Source: Bradyrhizobium manausense
GTDB lineage: Bacteria; Pseudomonadota; Alphaproteobacteria; Rhizobiales; Xanthobacteraceae
Assembly (NCBI RefSeq): GCF_018131105.1
Contig: NZ_JAFCJI010000001.1
Coordinates: forward strand, 3,100,001-3,164,000
Direction of reading: 5' to 3'
DNA length: 64,000 nt
Each line of letters starts with the position of its first letter. Positions within the stretch are counted from its first letter, which is position 1. The notes under the pieces are model-generated. The model was not told the origin of the DNA and searched no databases. It saw only the letters and a list, made by a program, of their open reading frames with translations. The position numbers and the translations under genes were made by a program. Of this stretch, positions 1 to 9,300 are shown one piece after another.

Positions 1-159
1 ATCCGGGTCTGCCAGGAACACGGCAACGGCCATGAAGTCTCCACTCGAAAATCCGGCGTCGCAGACCTTCTGGTACAGCTCGTCCGGCGATTTCGCGTAG
101 AGGATCGCCTCATTGATAGCGCTCAACGCCGCAAAGGTGCGCGCGAGTGTCGTCGACAC
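1..159 (-). CDS. N-terminus of a probable GAF-domain signalling protein (partial)
   Basis: Only the first 53 codons are in the window; the gene runs off the left edge. The peptide contains LYQKVCDAGFSSGDFMAVAV, which resembles the start of the GAF domain in many Bradyrhizobium GAF-GGDEF/EAL proteins (family recollection, not a search). A GTG start is chosen because GGGAG lies 8-9 bases upstream, and the next in-frame stop is a short way upstream. If the assignment is right, it would make or break cyclic di-GMP in response to a ligand; the catalytic part is not visible, so a histidine kinase or plain GAF protein is also possible. Confidence 0.5.
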   Translation of the reverse strand, partial: MSTTLARTFAALSAINEAILYAKSPDELYQKVCDAGFSSGDFMAVAVFLADPD

Positions 160-455
160 AATCTCAACTCCCGGGCATTTCTGCCTTTTTCTCCCAGACG
201 ACGTTATCAGCGGGGATCGCCTAAGTGGTCGTTATTGCAGCAGGTAAACCGCCAATCAGAGTGAACGAGCTGCGAATGACAGCCGAAAAACTCCCGGGAA
301 TACCGTCGCGCGGAAGGAACGTCCGACGAACGGCGTGCTCTCTTTACGAATTTGCAGCCCTGTATTGGTTTACGGGAGATTGATATCGCAGCCTCGCTTT
401 GAGACGATGGCGTCCAACAACGAGCCCGTTAAGGGCACAAAGCCGAGGGAACGCC
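160..455. other. Intergenic region, nothing further recognised
   Basis: This gap separates the divergent GAF-protein fragment and the Ldh2 gene, so it should contain both promoters. I found no convincing palindrome, terminator or RNA. Reading frames here are not supported: the best one continues into the Ldh2 gene in a different frame and has shadow-like arginine-rich composition. Confidence 0.5.
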
Positions 456-1508
456 ATGCCCATCGTCAAGGCCGACCGCCTCACGCGAATCAGCGCTGCG
501 CTGCTCCGTGCCGCGGGCGCCTCCGAGGAAGAAGCCGACGCCGTTGCTGTCGGATGCATCAACGCCAATCTCGCCGGGCACGATTCCCACGGCGTGATCG
601 CGGTTCCCACCTATATCGACCGCATCAAGGCCGGACACATCGTCCCGGGCGCGAAATGGACCATCGTCCAGGAATCGGCGACCACGACCGTGATCGACGG
701 CCATTGGGGCTTCGGCTTCCACGTCAACGCCAAGGCGATGGCGCTGACGATCGACAAGGCAAAGACGGCGAATGTCGCCGCCTGCACCGTGTTTCGACAA
801 AGCCATGTCGGCCGCCTCGCCGCCTATCCGCTGATGGCAATGCGTGAAGGCATGATCGGGATTGCGACGGCGGACTCCGGCCGCTCGCCAAAGCACGTCG
901 CGCCGTTCGGCGGCAAGGAGGCGCGGCTCGGCACCAACCCGATCTCGATCGCGGTGCCGTCCGATCTCGAGGCGCCCTTCTATCTGGACATGGCGACGTC
1001 GGCAGTGGCGGCCGGCAAGATCCAGCTCGCTGTCGCCCGCGGCGAGGAAATCCCGACGGGGTGGATCATCGATGCCGACGGACGGCACACCACCGATCCC
1101 ACCCAATACCGCAAGGGCGGCGCGCTGCTGCCGCTCGGCGGTACCGAGGGCTACAAGGGCAGCGGTCTGGCCGCGATGGTCGAGGTGCTCTGCGGCCTGC
1201 TCACCGGTCTCGGTTTCGGCGTCGAGCCGACGGGGCGGCACAACGACGGATGCTTCATGGCGGTGTTCAACGTCGCCGCATTCCGCCCGCTGAAAGAGTT
1301 CAAGCGCGAGGTCGCGGAATTCGCGCAATACCTGAAATCGACGCCGCCATCCGAGGGCAGCAAGGGCGTCTACTATCCCGGCGAGATCGAAGGCGTGCGC
1401 GAGCAGCAGCGATTGCGCGACGGCATCGAAATCGAGGATGCGACCTGGGAGAAGCTGCGCGCGCTGGCGCGCGACTACAGGCTCGACACCGTCCTTGATC
1501 TGTCCTGA
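456..1508 (+). CDS. Malate/L-lactate dehydrogenase family oxidoreductase (Ldh2)
   Basis: A 350-residue cytosolic NAD(P)H-dependent 2-hydroxyacid/2-oxoacid oxidoreductase of the Ldh2/YlbC family, which is unrelated to Rossmann-fold malate dehydrogenases. The family motif GHDSHGV is near residue 40, GTNPISIAVP lies mid-protein, and KGSGLAAMVEVL follows near residue 235. The ATG preceding PIVKADRL is chosen over an in-frame start 19 codons upstream because GAGGGA sits 5 bases before it. It is the first gene of an apparent operon with a flavin monooxygenase and a FAH-family hydrolase, so it probably reduces or oxidises an oxoacid intermediate of that pathway. The exact substrate cannot be read from sequence. 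Confidence 0.85.
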   Translation: MPIVKADRLTRISAALLRAAGASEEEADAVAVGCINANLAGHDSHGVIAVPTYIDRIKAGHIVPGAKWTIVQESATTTVIDGHWGFGFHVNAKAMALTIDKAKTANVAACTVFRQSHVGRLAAYPLMAMREGMIGIATADSGRSPKHVAPFGGKEARLGTNPISIAVPSDLEAPFYLDMATSAVAAGKIQLAVARGEEIPTGWIIDADGRHTTDPTQYRKGGALLPLGGTEGYKGSGLAAMVEVLCGLLTGLGFGVEPTGRHNDGCFMAVFNVAAFRPLKEFKREVAEFAQYLKSTPPSEGSKGVYYPGEIEGVREQQRLRDGIEIEDATWEKLRALARDYRLDTVLDLS

Positions 1509-1529
1509 CGCTAACAGGAGAACAGCAGC

Positions 1530-2897
1530 ATGAATCGGCAGATGGTCCTGGTCGGCTTCCTTCAGGCGCAGAACTGCACCAACTTGCCGAGCTCATGGCG
1601 GCATCCGGACTCGCGCAGCGATTCGATGTCGGCGGATTATTACCAGGAGATCGCGAAGATCCTCGAGGCCGGCAAATTCCACATGGCCTTCTTCGACGAT
1701 CGCCTGGCGATGCCGGACCGCTACGGCAACGACCACGCCCATACCGTCGAATACGGCATCCGCTGCGTGAAGATGGACCCGCTGATCGTGCTGACCACGA
1801 TGGGCATGGTAACCGACAAGCTCGGGCTCGGCGCGACCTGCTCGACAACCTATTACGAGCCGTTCGACGTCGGCCGCCGCTTCGCCACGCTCGATCTGAT
1901 GTCGGGCGGACGCGCAGGCTGGAACGTCGTCACCTCGCTCAACGACGGCGAGGCGCTCAACATGGGCCGCGACTCCCATCCCGAACATGATTCCCGCTAC
2001 GACAAGGCCGATGAGTTCATGGAGGTCGTGCTCGGCCATTGGGACACCTGGGAAGACGGTGCGCTGATCATGGACAAGACCAGCGGCCGCTTTGCCGATC
2101 CGAGCAAGGTGAAGCGGCTCGACCACAACGGACCATCCTTCAAGTCGCGCGGCCCGTTCACGGTACCGCGCTCGGATCAAGGCCATCCCGTCATCATCCA
2201 GGCCGGCGCATCCGGCCGCGGCCAGCGCTTTGCCGGCCGATGGGGCGAGGTAATCTTTACCGCCGCGCGCAATCTCCAGGGCGCCAAAGACGGCTATGCG
2301 GCCGTCCGCAACGAGGCCGCGAAAGCTGGCCGCGATCCCGATCAGATGCGGCTTTGCAATTTGACGACGCCGGTCTGCGCGGCGACCAAGGCGGAAGCCG
2401 AAGACAAGATGGCGCTGATCAACAAGCTGCCGCTGGAGATCGACGCGCTGTCGCTGCTCGCCGAGGCGCTCAATTACGACTTCGCGTCCAAGGACCTCGA
2501 CGAACCGCTGACGACGGAAGAACTCAAGAGCATGCAGGGCATTCTGGGCATTCGTGACGGCGTGCTGAAGACTTCAGGCAAGAGCAATCCAAGCGCGCGC
2601 GACTTCGTCACCTTCTCCGGCCGCGGTCAGGTGCATGACGCCATGGTCGGCGGCCCCAAGGAGATCGCGGACAAGCTGGAGGAAATGTTCGTCGAGCGCG
2701 GCAGTGACGGCTTTGTCATCGCCGCGACTTACGTGCCCGGCTCCTACGCCGATTTCGTGCAGCATGTCGTGCCGGAGTTGCAGCGCCGCGGCTTGTTCCA
2801 GAAAGAATACCGCGGCAAGACGTTGCGGGAGAACCTCGGGCTGAAGCGGCCCGCGGCCGGTGCGTGGAAAGTGCAGCCGCGCGATGCCGCCGAATAA
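1530..2897 (+). CDS. NtaA/SnaA/DszA-family FMNH2-dependent monooxygenase
   Basis: A 455-residue bacterial-luciferase-like (LLM) enzyme of the nitrilotriacetate/dibenzothiophene-sulfone monooxygenase subgroup. Features seen: AFFDDRLAMPD near residue 54, LDLMSGGRAGWNVVTS near residue 122, a SRYDKADEFMEVV block, and QAGASGRGQRFAGRWGE near residue 224; together these are the usual flavin-pocket landmarks. Such enzymes use reduced FMN from a separate reductase and O2 to cleave C-N or C-S bonds or hydroxylate a substrate. No flavin reductase gene is adjacent. It starts 21 bp after the Ldh2 stop behind AACAGGAGAACAG, so co-transcription is likely. A second, distant member of this family lies near 21.8 kb. 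Confidence 0.88.
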   Translation: MNRQMVLVGFLQAQNCTNLPSSWRHPDSRSDSMSADYYQEIAKILEAGKFHMAFFDDRLAMPDRYGNDHAHTVEYGIRCVKMDPLIVLTTMGMVTDKLGLGATCSTTYYEPFDVGRRFATLDLMSGGRAGWNVVTSLNDGEALNMGRDSHPEHDSRYDKADEFMEVVLGHWDTWEDGALIMDKTSGRFADPSKVKRLDHNGPSFKSRGPFTVPRSDQGHPVIIQAGASGRGQRFAGRWGEVIFTAARNLQGAKDGYAAVRNEAAKAGRDPDQMRLCNLTTPVCAATKAEAEDKMALINKLPLEIDALSLLAEALNYDFASKDLDEPLTTEELKSMQGILGIRDGVLKTSGKSNPSARDFVTFSGRGQVHDAMVGGPKEIADKLEEMFVERGSDGFVIAATYVPGSYADFVQHVVPELQRRGLFQKEYRGKTLRENLGLKRPAAGAWKVQPRDAAE

Positions 2898-2912
2898 CGA
2901 CGAGGACAAAAC

Positions 2913-3698
2913 ATGCGTTGGCTGAAATTCACCACCTCCAGCAAAACATCCTGGGGGATCGTTGAGGGCGACAGGGTGATCGCGGTCGACGGCGATCCCT
3001 TTGGCGATTGGCAGCGCACCTCACGCACGCATCCGCTTGGCGAGGTCAAGATAGAGCTGCCGCTGATCCCGCGTACCTTCTATTGCGTCGGCCTGAACTA
3101 TCTGAAGCATCTGAAGGAAGCCGCCGACAAGGCCGGCACGGTACCCGCCGTGCCTGACCGCCCCGAGATCGGCTATCGCGCCCAGAACGCGCTGATCGCG
3201 CATGACGAGGTCGTCGTGATCCCGTCTTTCGCGACGGAGAAGATCCACTACGAGGGTGAGCTCGCCGTCGTCATCGGCAAGAAGGTGAAGCATCTCACCG
3301 AAGCGAACGCGATAGATTGCGTGTTCGGCTACACCATCGGCAACGATGTCAGCGAGCGCACCTGGCAGAAGGCCGACCGCGGCCTGTGGCGCTCGAAGAA
3401 TGCCGACACGTTCAAGCCGATGGGGCCGTGGATCGAGACGGAGGCCGATCTCGCAGCGATGGAAACCATCGTCCGGGTCAACGGCAAGGAGACCAATCGC
3501 TTCCACACCAACGACATGATCTTTGGCGTGGTGCCGTTCCTGGTCGAGCTGACGAAGTATTTTACGCTGTGGCCGGGCGACGTGATCTGGATGGGCACCG
3601 ATGGTGCCTCGCCTGACATCAAGCATGGCGACGTGGTCGAGATCGACATCACTGGTGTCGGCACATTGCGGAACAGGTTTGTGCGAGAGGGGCAGTAG
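2913..3698 (+). CDS. Fumarylacetoacetate hydrolase family protein
   Basis: A 261-residue FAH-family enzyme: Mg2+-dependent hydrolases, decarboxylases or isomerases acting on oxoacid intermediates of aromatic ring cleavage. Visible motifs are FYCVGLNYLKH near residue 52, the metal-binding glutamates in KIHYEGELAVVIGK, FGYTIGNDVSERTWQ, and the C-terminal block WPGDVIWMGTDGASP. It follows the monooxygenase by 15 bp (AACGACGAGGACAAAAC before ATG). With Ldh2 and the monooxygenase it forms a plausible short pathway in which an aromatic or N/S-containing acid is oxygenated and its cleavage product hydrolysed or decarboxylated; that pathway is inference. Confidence 0.87.
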   Translation: MRWLKFTTSSKTSWGIVEGDRVIAVDGDPFGDWQRTSRTHPLGEVKIELPLIPRTFYCVGLNYLKHLKEAADKAGTVPAVPDRPEIGYRAQNALIAHDEVVVIPSFATEKIHYEGELAVVIGKKVKHLTEANAIDCVFGYTIGNDVSERTWQKADRGLWRSKNADTFKPMGPWIETEADLAAMETIVRVNGKETNRFHTNDMIFGVVPFLVELTKYFTLWPGDVIWMGTDGASPDIKHGDVVEIDITGVGTLRNRFVREGQ

Positions 3699-3699
3699 A

Positions 3700-4620
3700 T
3701 CAGCTCAAGCCCACCGACCGGCTCTTCACATGGTCGATGAAGGCGCGCAGCTTCGGCATGATTTGCCGATGGCCGGGATAGTAGAGAAACACACCTGGGG
3801 TCATCTGCGAGAATTGGTCCAGCACGGGAACGAGTTTTCCCGCCGCGATGGCGCCGGTGGCCAATGGTGCGGGCACTTGCGCAAGACCCACACCCTCGAT
3901 CGCGGCTCCAAGCATCGTCGGAAAATCGTAGGCGATGAAGGGACCTGACACCACAATCTCGACCGAGCGGCCGTCATCGGTGAGCAACCATGATGCAAGA
4001 GCGCCGTTTGATCGTCGCAATCTCAAGCAAGCGTGGGTGCGGAGATCGGCCGGATGTTCGGGCCGGCCGGCACGGCGGAGGTAAGCGGGACTGCCGACGA
4101 CGATGAGCGGTAGCGGCTTGGTCAGCCGCACCGCAATCATGTCGGGGGTGATGAACTGGCCCATCCTGATGCCGGCATCGAAGCCTCCGGCGGCGAGATC
4201 TACAAGTTCCTCGCTGGCAGCGAGCTCGACCTCGATCTCTGGATAAGCCTGGCAGAACGAGGCGATCAGCGGCTCGAGCAGGATCGGAACGACCGAGCGC
4301 GGCACGGTCAGACGCAGCAGCCCGGCCGGCCGCTGACCGAGCTCACGTGCAGCCCCGCTGGCCGCGACGAGCTCCTCAAAGGCCGGTCTTGCTCGCGCAA
4401 AAAATTTCTCGCCGGCTTCGGTCAGACCAACGCTGCGAGTGGTGCGGATGAAGAGCGCAGCCCCGACACGCGCTTCGAGCGCCCGAACCGCCTGACTGAT
4501 CGCCGAGGGCGTGACCCCCAGTTCGGCAGCCGCCCGCCTGAAACTGCGGTGCTGGGCGACGCTGAGAAACGCCTCGACACCGTCGAGCGCTCCCTGCCTG
4601 ACTGTGAAGTTCTGCTTCAT
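3700..4620 (-). CDS. LysR-family transcriptional regulator
   Basis: A 306-residue LTTR: N-terminal winged helix-turn-helix (GVEAFLSVAQHRSFRRAAAELGVTPSAISQAVRALEARVG, residues about 13-52; seen, broken here into its parts as HTH and linker) followed by a two-lobed periplasmic-binding-like effector domain. Its stop lies one base from the end of the FAH-family gene on the other strand, so the two are convergent. It is divergent from the small exported protein at 4.7 kb across 87 bp, which by LTTR custom makes that gene or itself the likely target. It could also serve the upstream catabolic operon; nothing in the sequence decides this. Confidence 0.88.
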   Translation of the reverse strand: MKQNFTVRQGALDGVEAFLSVAQHRSFRRAAAELGVTPSAISQAVRALEARVGAALFIRTTRSVGLTEAGEKFFARARPAFEELVAASGAARELGQRPAGLLRLTVPRSVVPILLEPLIASFCQAYPEIEVELAASEELVDLAAGGFDAGIRMGQFITPDMIAVRLTKPLPLIVVGSPAYLRRAGRPEHPADLRTHACLRLRRSNGALASWLLTDDGRSVEIVVSGPFIAYDFPTMLGAAIEGVGLAQVPAPLATGAIAAGKLVPVLDQFSQMTPGVFLYYPGHRQIMPKLRAFIDHVKSRSVGLS

Positions 4621-4707
4621 GGCCTGTGAACATTATCGCGAATAGTCGCTCACGGAAAGACGCTCTACATCCGGCTTGCAAATGACCGAGCCGGAGAAGC
4701 GAAACCG

Positions 4708-5109
4708 ATGAACGCAATCCGCAACGCCGTCCTGACACTCGCCCTCACAATGACAGGGGTTACCGCCATGACTGAACCATCCGCCGCCCAGGCACAAGCG
4801 CTGTCACCCACGACCACCGGGGTCATTGTCATCCTGACCGTCAAGGCGGGCATCACGCGCGAGCAAATCATGGCCGTCATGCCTGATGAAGTCAGGCAGA
4901 CCGTCCAGCTCTATCTCAGCGGAAAAGTCCGTGAATGGTATTCCCGGTCCGATGGGCGGGGCGCCGTCTTCCTGCTGGATGCGAAGGATGATGCCGAAGC
5001 GCACGCGATCATGGATGCACTGCCGCTCGCCAGGCAGGATCTCATCGACCACGAATACATCGCCGTCGGCCCACTGATGCCGCTCCGCCTGCTCATGCCG
5101 AAACCCTGA
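4708..5109 (+). CDS. Exported small protein with muconolactone-isomerase/YCII-like fold
   Basis: A 133-residue protein with a signal peptide (residues 1 to about 30, hydrophobic core VLTLALTMTGVTA, cleavage near AQAQA). The mature part has the beta-alpha-beta pattern of dimeric alpha/beta-barrel proteins: VIVILTVKAG, a helix, then GRGAVFLLDAKDDAEAHAIM and a C-terminal IAVGPL strand. In this superfamily such proteins are muconolactone isomerase-like or EthD/YCII-like, but an exported copy is less usual. GGAGAAG lies 8 bases before the ATG. It precedes a membrane protein gene by 57 bp and is divergent from a LysR regulator. Function unknown. Confidence 0.65.
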   Translation: MNAIRNAVLTLALTMTGVTAMTEPSAAQAQALSPTTTGVIVILTVKAGITREQIMAVMPDEVRQTVQLYLSGKVREWYSRSDGRGAVFLLDAKDDAEAHAIMDALPLARQDLIDHEYIAVGPLMPLRLLMPKP

Positions 5110-5166
5110 TCCGTCGCCTGCCTCGCCCTTATTCGACCAGACCAACCATGGCAAGGAGATCCGAAC

Positions 5167-5670
5167 GTGCCACCGGGCTTCAACCTTCCGTTCGTCCTCA
5201 GTGTTGCGGGCGCCTTGCTGACCAGTGCTGTCGTGGCCTCGCTCTATGTTTGGCCCTTCGTCCGTGCGATGCCGCGCCATGACGCCCTGAGACTTCTCGC
5301 AGCCTTCCATGCGTTCCGTTTCCTGGGGATGAATTTCATGGTCGCCGGGTTCGTTTCCCCGGAATTGAGCCCGGATTTCGCCAGTGAAGTCGGATGGGGA
5401 GACCTTACCGCAGCCACTCTCGCACTCATTTCGATGGCGGCGCTCTCCAGGCGATGGTCGATCGCCGTTCCGATGGTCTGGATCTTCAACGTCTGGGGGA
5501 CGTTCGATCTCCTGAATGCGTATTACGTGGGCGCGACGAAGATTCAAAATCCCGGCCTGTTCGGCGCCGGAATTTATATCCCGGCCCTTTATGTGCCTTT
5601 GCTGCTCGTCGGCCACGTTCTCGTCTTCATGCTTCTGCTGAAGCCCGGATCGGAAGCGCAGAGGTCGTGA
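5167..5670 (+). CDS. Integral membrane protein of unknown function
   Basis: A 167-residue protein with about five hydrophobic segments (roughly residues 9-29, 50-66, 78-95, 98-116 and 135-157) and no recognised catalytic motif. The GTG start is supported by AAGGAGAT 7 bases upstream, a very good ribosome site. It lies 57 bp after the exported small protein and is probably in the same transcript. The pair (small exported alpha/beta-barrel protein plus membrane protein) beside a LysR regulator suggests a regulated envelope function. I do not recognise the family. Confidence 0.7.
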   Translation: MPPGFNLPFVLSVAGALLTSAVVASLYVWPFVRAMPRHDALRLLAAFHAFRFLGMNFMVAGFVSPELSPDFASEVGWGDLTAATLALISMAALSRRWSIAVPMVWIFNVWGTFDLLNAYYVGATKIQNPGLFGAGIYIPALYVPLLLVGHVLVFMLLLKPGSEAQRS

Positions 5671-5715
5671 CGCCGCAGGTGTACCAGCGTTGCATCGCGC
5701 CCGGCTCAGAACCGC

Positions 5716-6171
5716 TCAAAACGGCAGCGCTACACCGGTCTTGATTTCCTTCAGCACCACGTTGCTACGGACATGACGGATGCCAGGAATGCGGAACATG
5801 AATTCGTCGAGGAAGCGGTTATAGGCGGCCATGTCCTGCACGACGACGCGAAGATGGTAATCGGCATCACCGGTCGTCGCAAAACACTCCAGCACCTCGC
5901 GGCGCGTGGTGACGCGCGACACGAACTCGTCGACGAATTTCGTATCGTGCCGCTCCAGCGAGACGTGGAGGATGGCCGACATCGCAAAGCCTGCCTGCTC
6001 GCGCGCGACGAGCGCCGCATAGCCGCGGATCACACCACTTTCCTCGAGCGCGCGCACCCGGCGCCAGCAGGCCGACGTCGACATGCCGACCTCGTCAGCA
6101 AGCTGCTGGTTAGTGGCACGGCCGTCTGTCTGGAGGTAGGCGAGAATCCGCGTGTCCTGGTCTTCAATCAT
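5716..6171 (-). CDS. Lrp/AsnC-family transcriptional regulator
   Basis: A 151-residue feast/famine regulator. Residues 1-60 carry the HTH (TNQQLADEVGMSTSACWRRV), and residues 70-145 the RAM ligand domain with the GDADYHLRVVV strand and an RSNVVLKEIK end. Lrp proteins bind amino acids and control amino acid catabolism, often from a divergent position. Here the divergent neighbour is the indolepyruvate:ferredoxin oxidoreductase, so sensing of an aromatic or branched amino acid is a reasonable inference. The 153-bp gap contains three CTACC repeats and a palindrome (see separate entry). Confidence 0.9.
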   Translation of the reverse strand: MIEDQDTRILAYLQTDGRATNQQLADEVGMSTSACWRRVRALEESGVIRGYAALVAREQAGFAMSAILHVSLERHDTKFVDEFVSRVTTRREVLECFATTGDADYHLRVVVQDMAAYNRFLDEFMFRIPGIRHVRSNVVLKEIKTGVALPF

Positions 6172-6194
6172 CGGCTGCCCTCAAATCGATTAAA

Positions 6195-6270
6195 TCTACC
6201 AAATTTGCAGCCTCAATGCAAAACTCTACCGTTTCAGCCCTCACATTGGGATGAATAGGTAAGACCTACC
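6195..6270. promoter_or_regulatory. Candidate Lrp operator repeats
   Basis: The hexamer (T/C)CTACC occurs three times in the gap between the Lrp gene and the oxidoreductase gene, at 6195-6200, 6225-6230 and 6265-6270. The last copy is half of the palindrome TAGGT-AAG-ACCTA (6256-6268), 57 bp before the oxidoreductase ATG. Repeated half-sites at 30 and 40 bp steps would suit an Lrp-type octamer that wraps DNA. Seen directly; binding is inference. Confidence 0.45.
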
Positions 6271-6324
6271 AACGCCGCGGGCTTACCCTTGGCCTCCTCG
6301 GCAGAATGCCGCGCGAGGTCCGCC

Positions 6325-9300
6325 ATGGACGCCATTTCGTCACTCGACGCCTACGAACTCTCCGACCGCTACGATCGCGAGGAGGGCCGGGTCTTCCTTA
6401 CGGGCACGCAGGCCATCGTCCGCATCGCACTCGACCAGATCAGGCGCGATCGTGCGAGTGGCTTCAACACCGCAGGCTTCATCTCCGGCTATCGCGGCTC
6501 GCCGCTCGGCGGCATCGATCTGGAGCTCTGGCGCATCCAGGAGCGATTGAAGCGCGACCGCATCGAATTCCTCCCGGCCGTGAACGAGGACCTCGCCGCC
6601 ACCGCCGTGCTCGGCTCGCAGCAGGTCGAGACCCAAGCCGATCGTCAAGTCGATGGCGTGTTCGGGCTCTGGTACGGCAAGGGCCCCGGCGTCGATCGCT
6701 CCGGCGACGCGCTCAAGCATGGCAACGCCTACGGCTCCTCGCCGCATGGCGGTGTGCTGGTTGTCGCCGGCGACGACCACGGCTGCGTGTCGTCGTCGAT
6801 GCCGCACCAATCCGACGTCGCCTTCATGAGCTGGTTCATGCCGACGCTGCACCCCGCCAGCGTCAGCGAATATCTGGAATTCGGCGCGTATGGCTATGCG
6901 CTGAGCCGCTTCTCGGGCATGTGGGTCGGCTTCAAGGCCATCTCGGAGATCGTGGAATCAGGCGCCTCCGTCGCACTGCGTTCGCCGCGCCTCTTCAGTA
7001 CCCCCGACTTCACGCCACCTCCCGGCGGCCTGCACTATCGCTGGCCCGACCTTCCGGGCCCGCAGATCGAGGAGCGGCTGGAGGCAAAGAAGCACGCGGT
7101 CTACGCCTTCGCCAAAGCCAATCCGATCGATCGTCACATCTATGACATCCCCAATGCCACCTACGGCATCGTCACCACGGGCAAGGCGCATCTCGATCTG
7201 ATGGAGGCGCTGCGGCTGATGGGCCTCGACGAAGCGGCCTGCCGCAGCATCGGCATCGATATCTACAAGGTCGGCATGGTCTGGCCGCTGGCGCTGCACG
7301 ACGCGATGGACTTTGTGAAGGGCAAACGCGAGATCCTCGTGGTTGAGGAAAAGCGCGGCATCATCGAAAGTCAGTTCAAGGAGTACTTTTACGATTATCC
7401 CGGCAGCAAGCCCGAGCGCATGGTCGGCAAGCATGACGAAACCGGCGCGCGGCTGATCTCCTGGATCGGCGAATTGTCGCCGCGCGCTCTCGCCTCGGTG
7501 TTGGCCCGACGGCTCGATCCGATGTTCCCGGGCCTCAATCTCACTGCGCGTGCAGCCGCGTTGTTGCCGGAAGCCGAGCGCACCATCAATGTCAGCGGCG
7601 CGACGCGCACGCCCTATTTCTGCTCGGGGTGTCCGCACAATAGTTCGACGAAGGTGCCCGAAGGCTCGAAAGCGTTGGCCGGCATCGGCTGCCATTTCAT
7701 GGCGAGCTGGATGGACCGCGAAACATCCTCGCTGATCCAGATGGGCGGCGAAGGGGTAAACTGGGCGGCTTCGTCGCGCTTCACAGGCAACAAGCACATC
7801 TTCCAGAACCTCGGCGAAGGCACGTATTACCATTCCGGCTCGATGGCGATCAGGCAGGCGATCGCGGCCAAGGCCAATATCACCTACAAGATCCTGTTCA
7901 ACGACGCCGTCGCCATGACCGGCGGCCAGCCGGTCGACGGCCCCGTCAGCGTGCATGCCATCGCACACAGCGTCCGCGCCGAGGGCGTAGCGCGCATCGC
8001 GCTGGTGTCGGATGATCCCGCGCAATTCCTGCCGGCGGATTTGCCCATTGGCGTCACCATCCATCCGCGCGAGGAGATGGACGCCGTGCAGCGCGAACTG
8101 CGCGACGTCAGCGGCGTCTCGGTGCTGATCTATCAGCAGACATGTGCCACCGAAAAGAGGCGCCGGCGCAAGCGCGGACAGATGGCCGATCCCAAACGCT
8201 TTGCGTACATCAACGACCTCGTCTGCGAAGGCTGCGGCGATTGCTCGGTCGAGTCCAATTGCCTCAGCGTCGAGCCGAAGGAGACGCCGTTCGGCCGCAA
8301 GCGGAAAATCAACCTGTCCGCCTGCAACAAAGACTTCTCCTGCCTCAATGGCTTCTGCCCGAGCTTTGTCACCGTTGAAGGCGCGACGCGTCGCAAGAAG
8401 AACGCAAGCGAGATCGATGCGACTGGCCGTGCCGCCACGCTGCCCCTTCCCGCACCTGCAACGCTCGAGCGTCCCTATGATCTGCTCGTGACCGGCGTCG
8501 GCGGCACCGGCGTGATCACCGTCGGCGCGTTGATCGGCATGGCCGCGCATCTCGAACGCTGCGGTGTCTCGGTGCTGGACTTTACCGGCTTTGCGCAGAA
8601 ATTCGGTCCGGTGCTGAGCTACATCCGCCTCGCATCAGGTCCCGATGCGCTGCATCAAGTCCGCATCGACCAGGGCGCGGCCGATGCGCTGATCGGCTGT
8701 GATCTCGTCGTCAGCTCTTCTGCAAAGGCGTCCGGCACCTATCGGCGTGGCACGCGCGCGGCCATCAACACCGCGGAGATGCCAACCGGCGACGTCGTCC
8801 GCTTCCGTGATGCCGATCTCGCCTCCCCTGCCAGACTGCGTGCGATCCGGCAGGTCATCGGCAATGACAATCTCGACAGTATCAACGCAAACGAACTGGC
8901 CGAACGTCTGCTCGGCGACGCCGTCTATGCCAACATCATCATGCTCGGCTTTGCATGGCAACGCGGGCTGGTGCCGGTCTCGCTGCAATCGTTGCTCCGC
9001 GCGATCGATCTCAACGGGATAGCGGTCGAGCGCAACAAGCAGGCTTTTGCATGGGGCCGCATCGCCGCTGAAGATCCGGACTTTTTGCCCGGTGTTGCCG
9101 CGACGCCGAAGGCCGAGACGCTCGACCAAATCATCAACCGCCGTGCCGAATTCCTCGTCGCCTATCAGGACGAGGCCTACGCGGCTCGCTATCGGGCGCT
9201 CGTCGCCAAAGTTCGCGGTGCCGAAGTTGCCCTCAACAGCGAGACGCTCACCGAGGCGGTCGCGCGTGCCCTGTTCAAGCTGATGGCCTACAAGGACGAA

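Noticed and set aside
335..847. Frame overlapping the start of the Ldh2 gene
   Set aside because: Arg/Pro/Gly-rich with no motif; the overlapping Ldh2 frame has conserved motifs and a ribosome site.
4621..4707. Possible LysR operator before the small exported protein
   Set aside because: ATTATCGCGAATAGT is only partly symmetrical, so it is not listed as a site.
6958..8550. Long antisense open frame across the indolepyruvate oxidoreductase
   Set aside because: It is in the frame opposite codon position that GC-rich genes commonly leave open, has His/Arg/Asp-rich composition without motifs, and no ribosome site.
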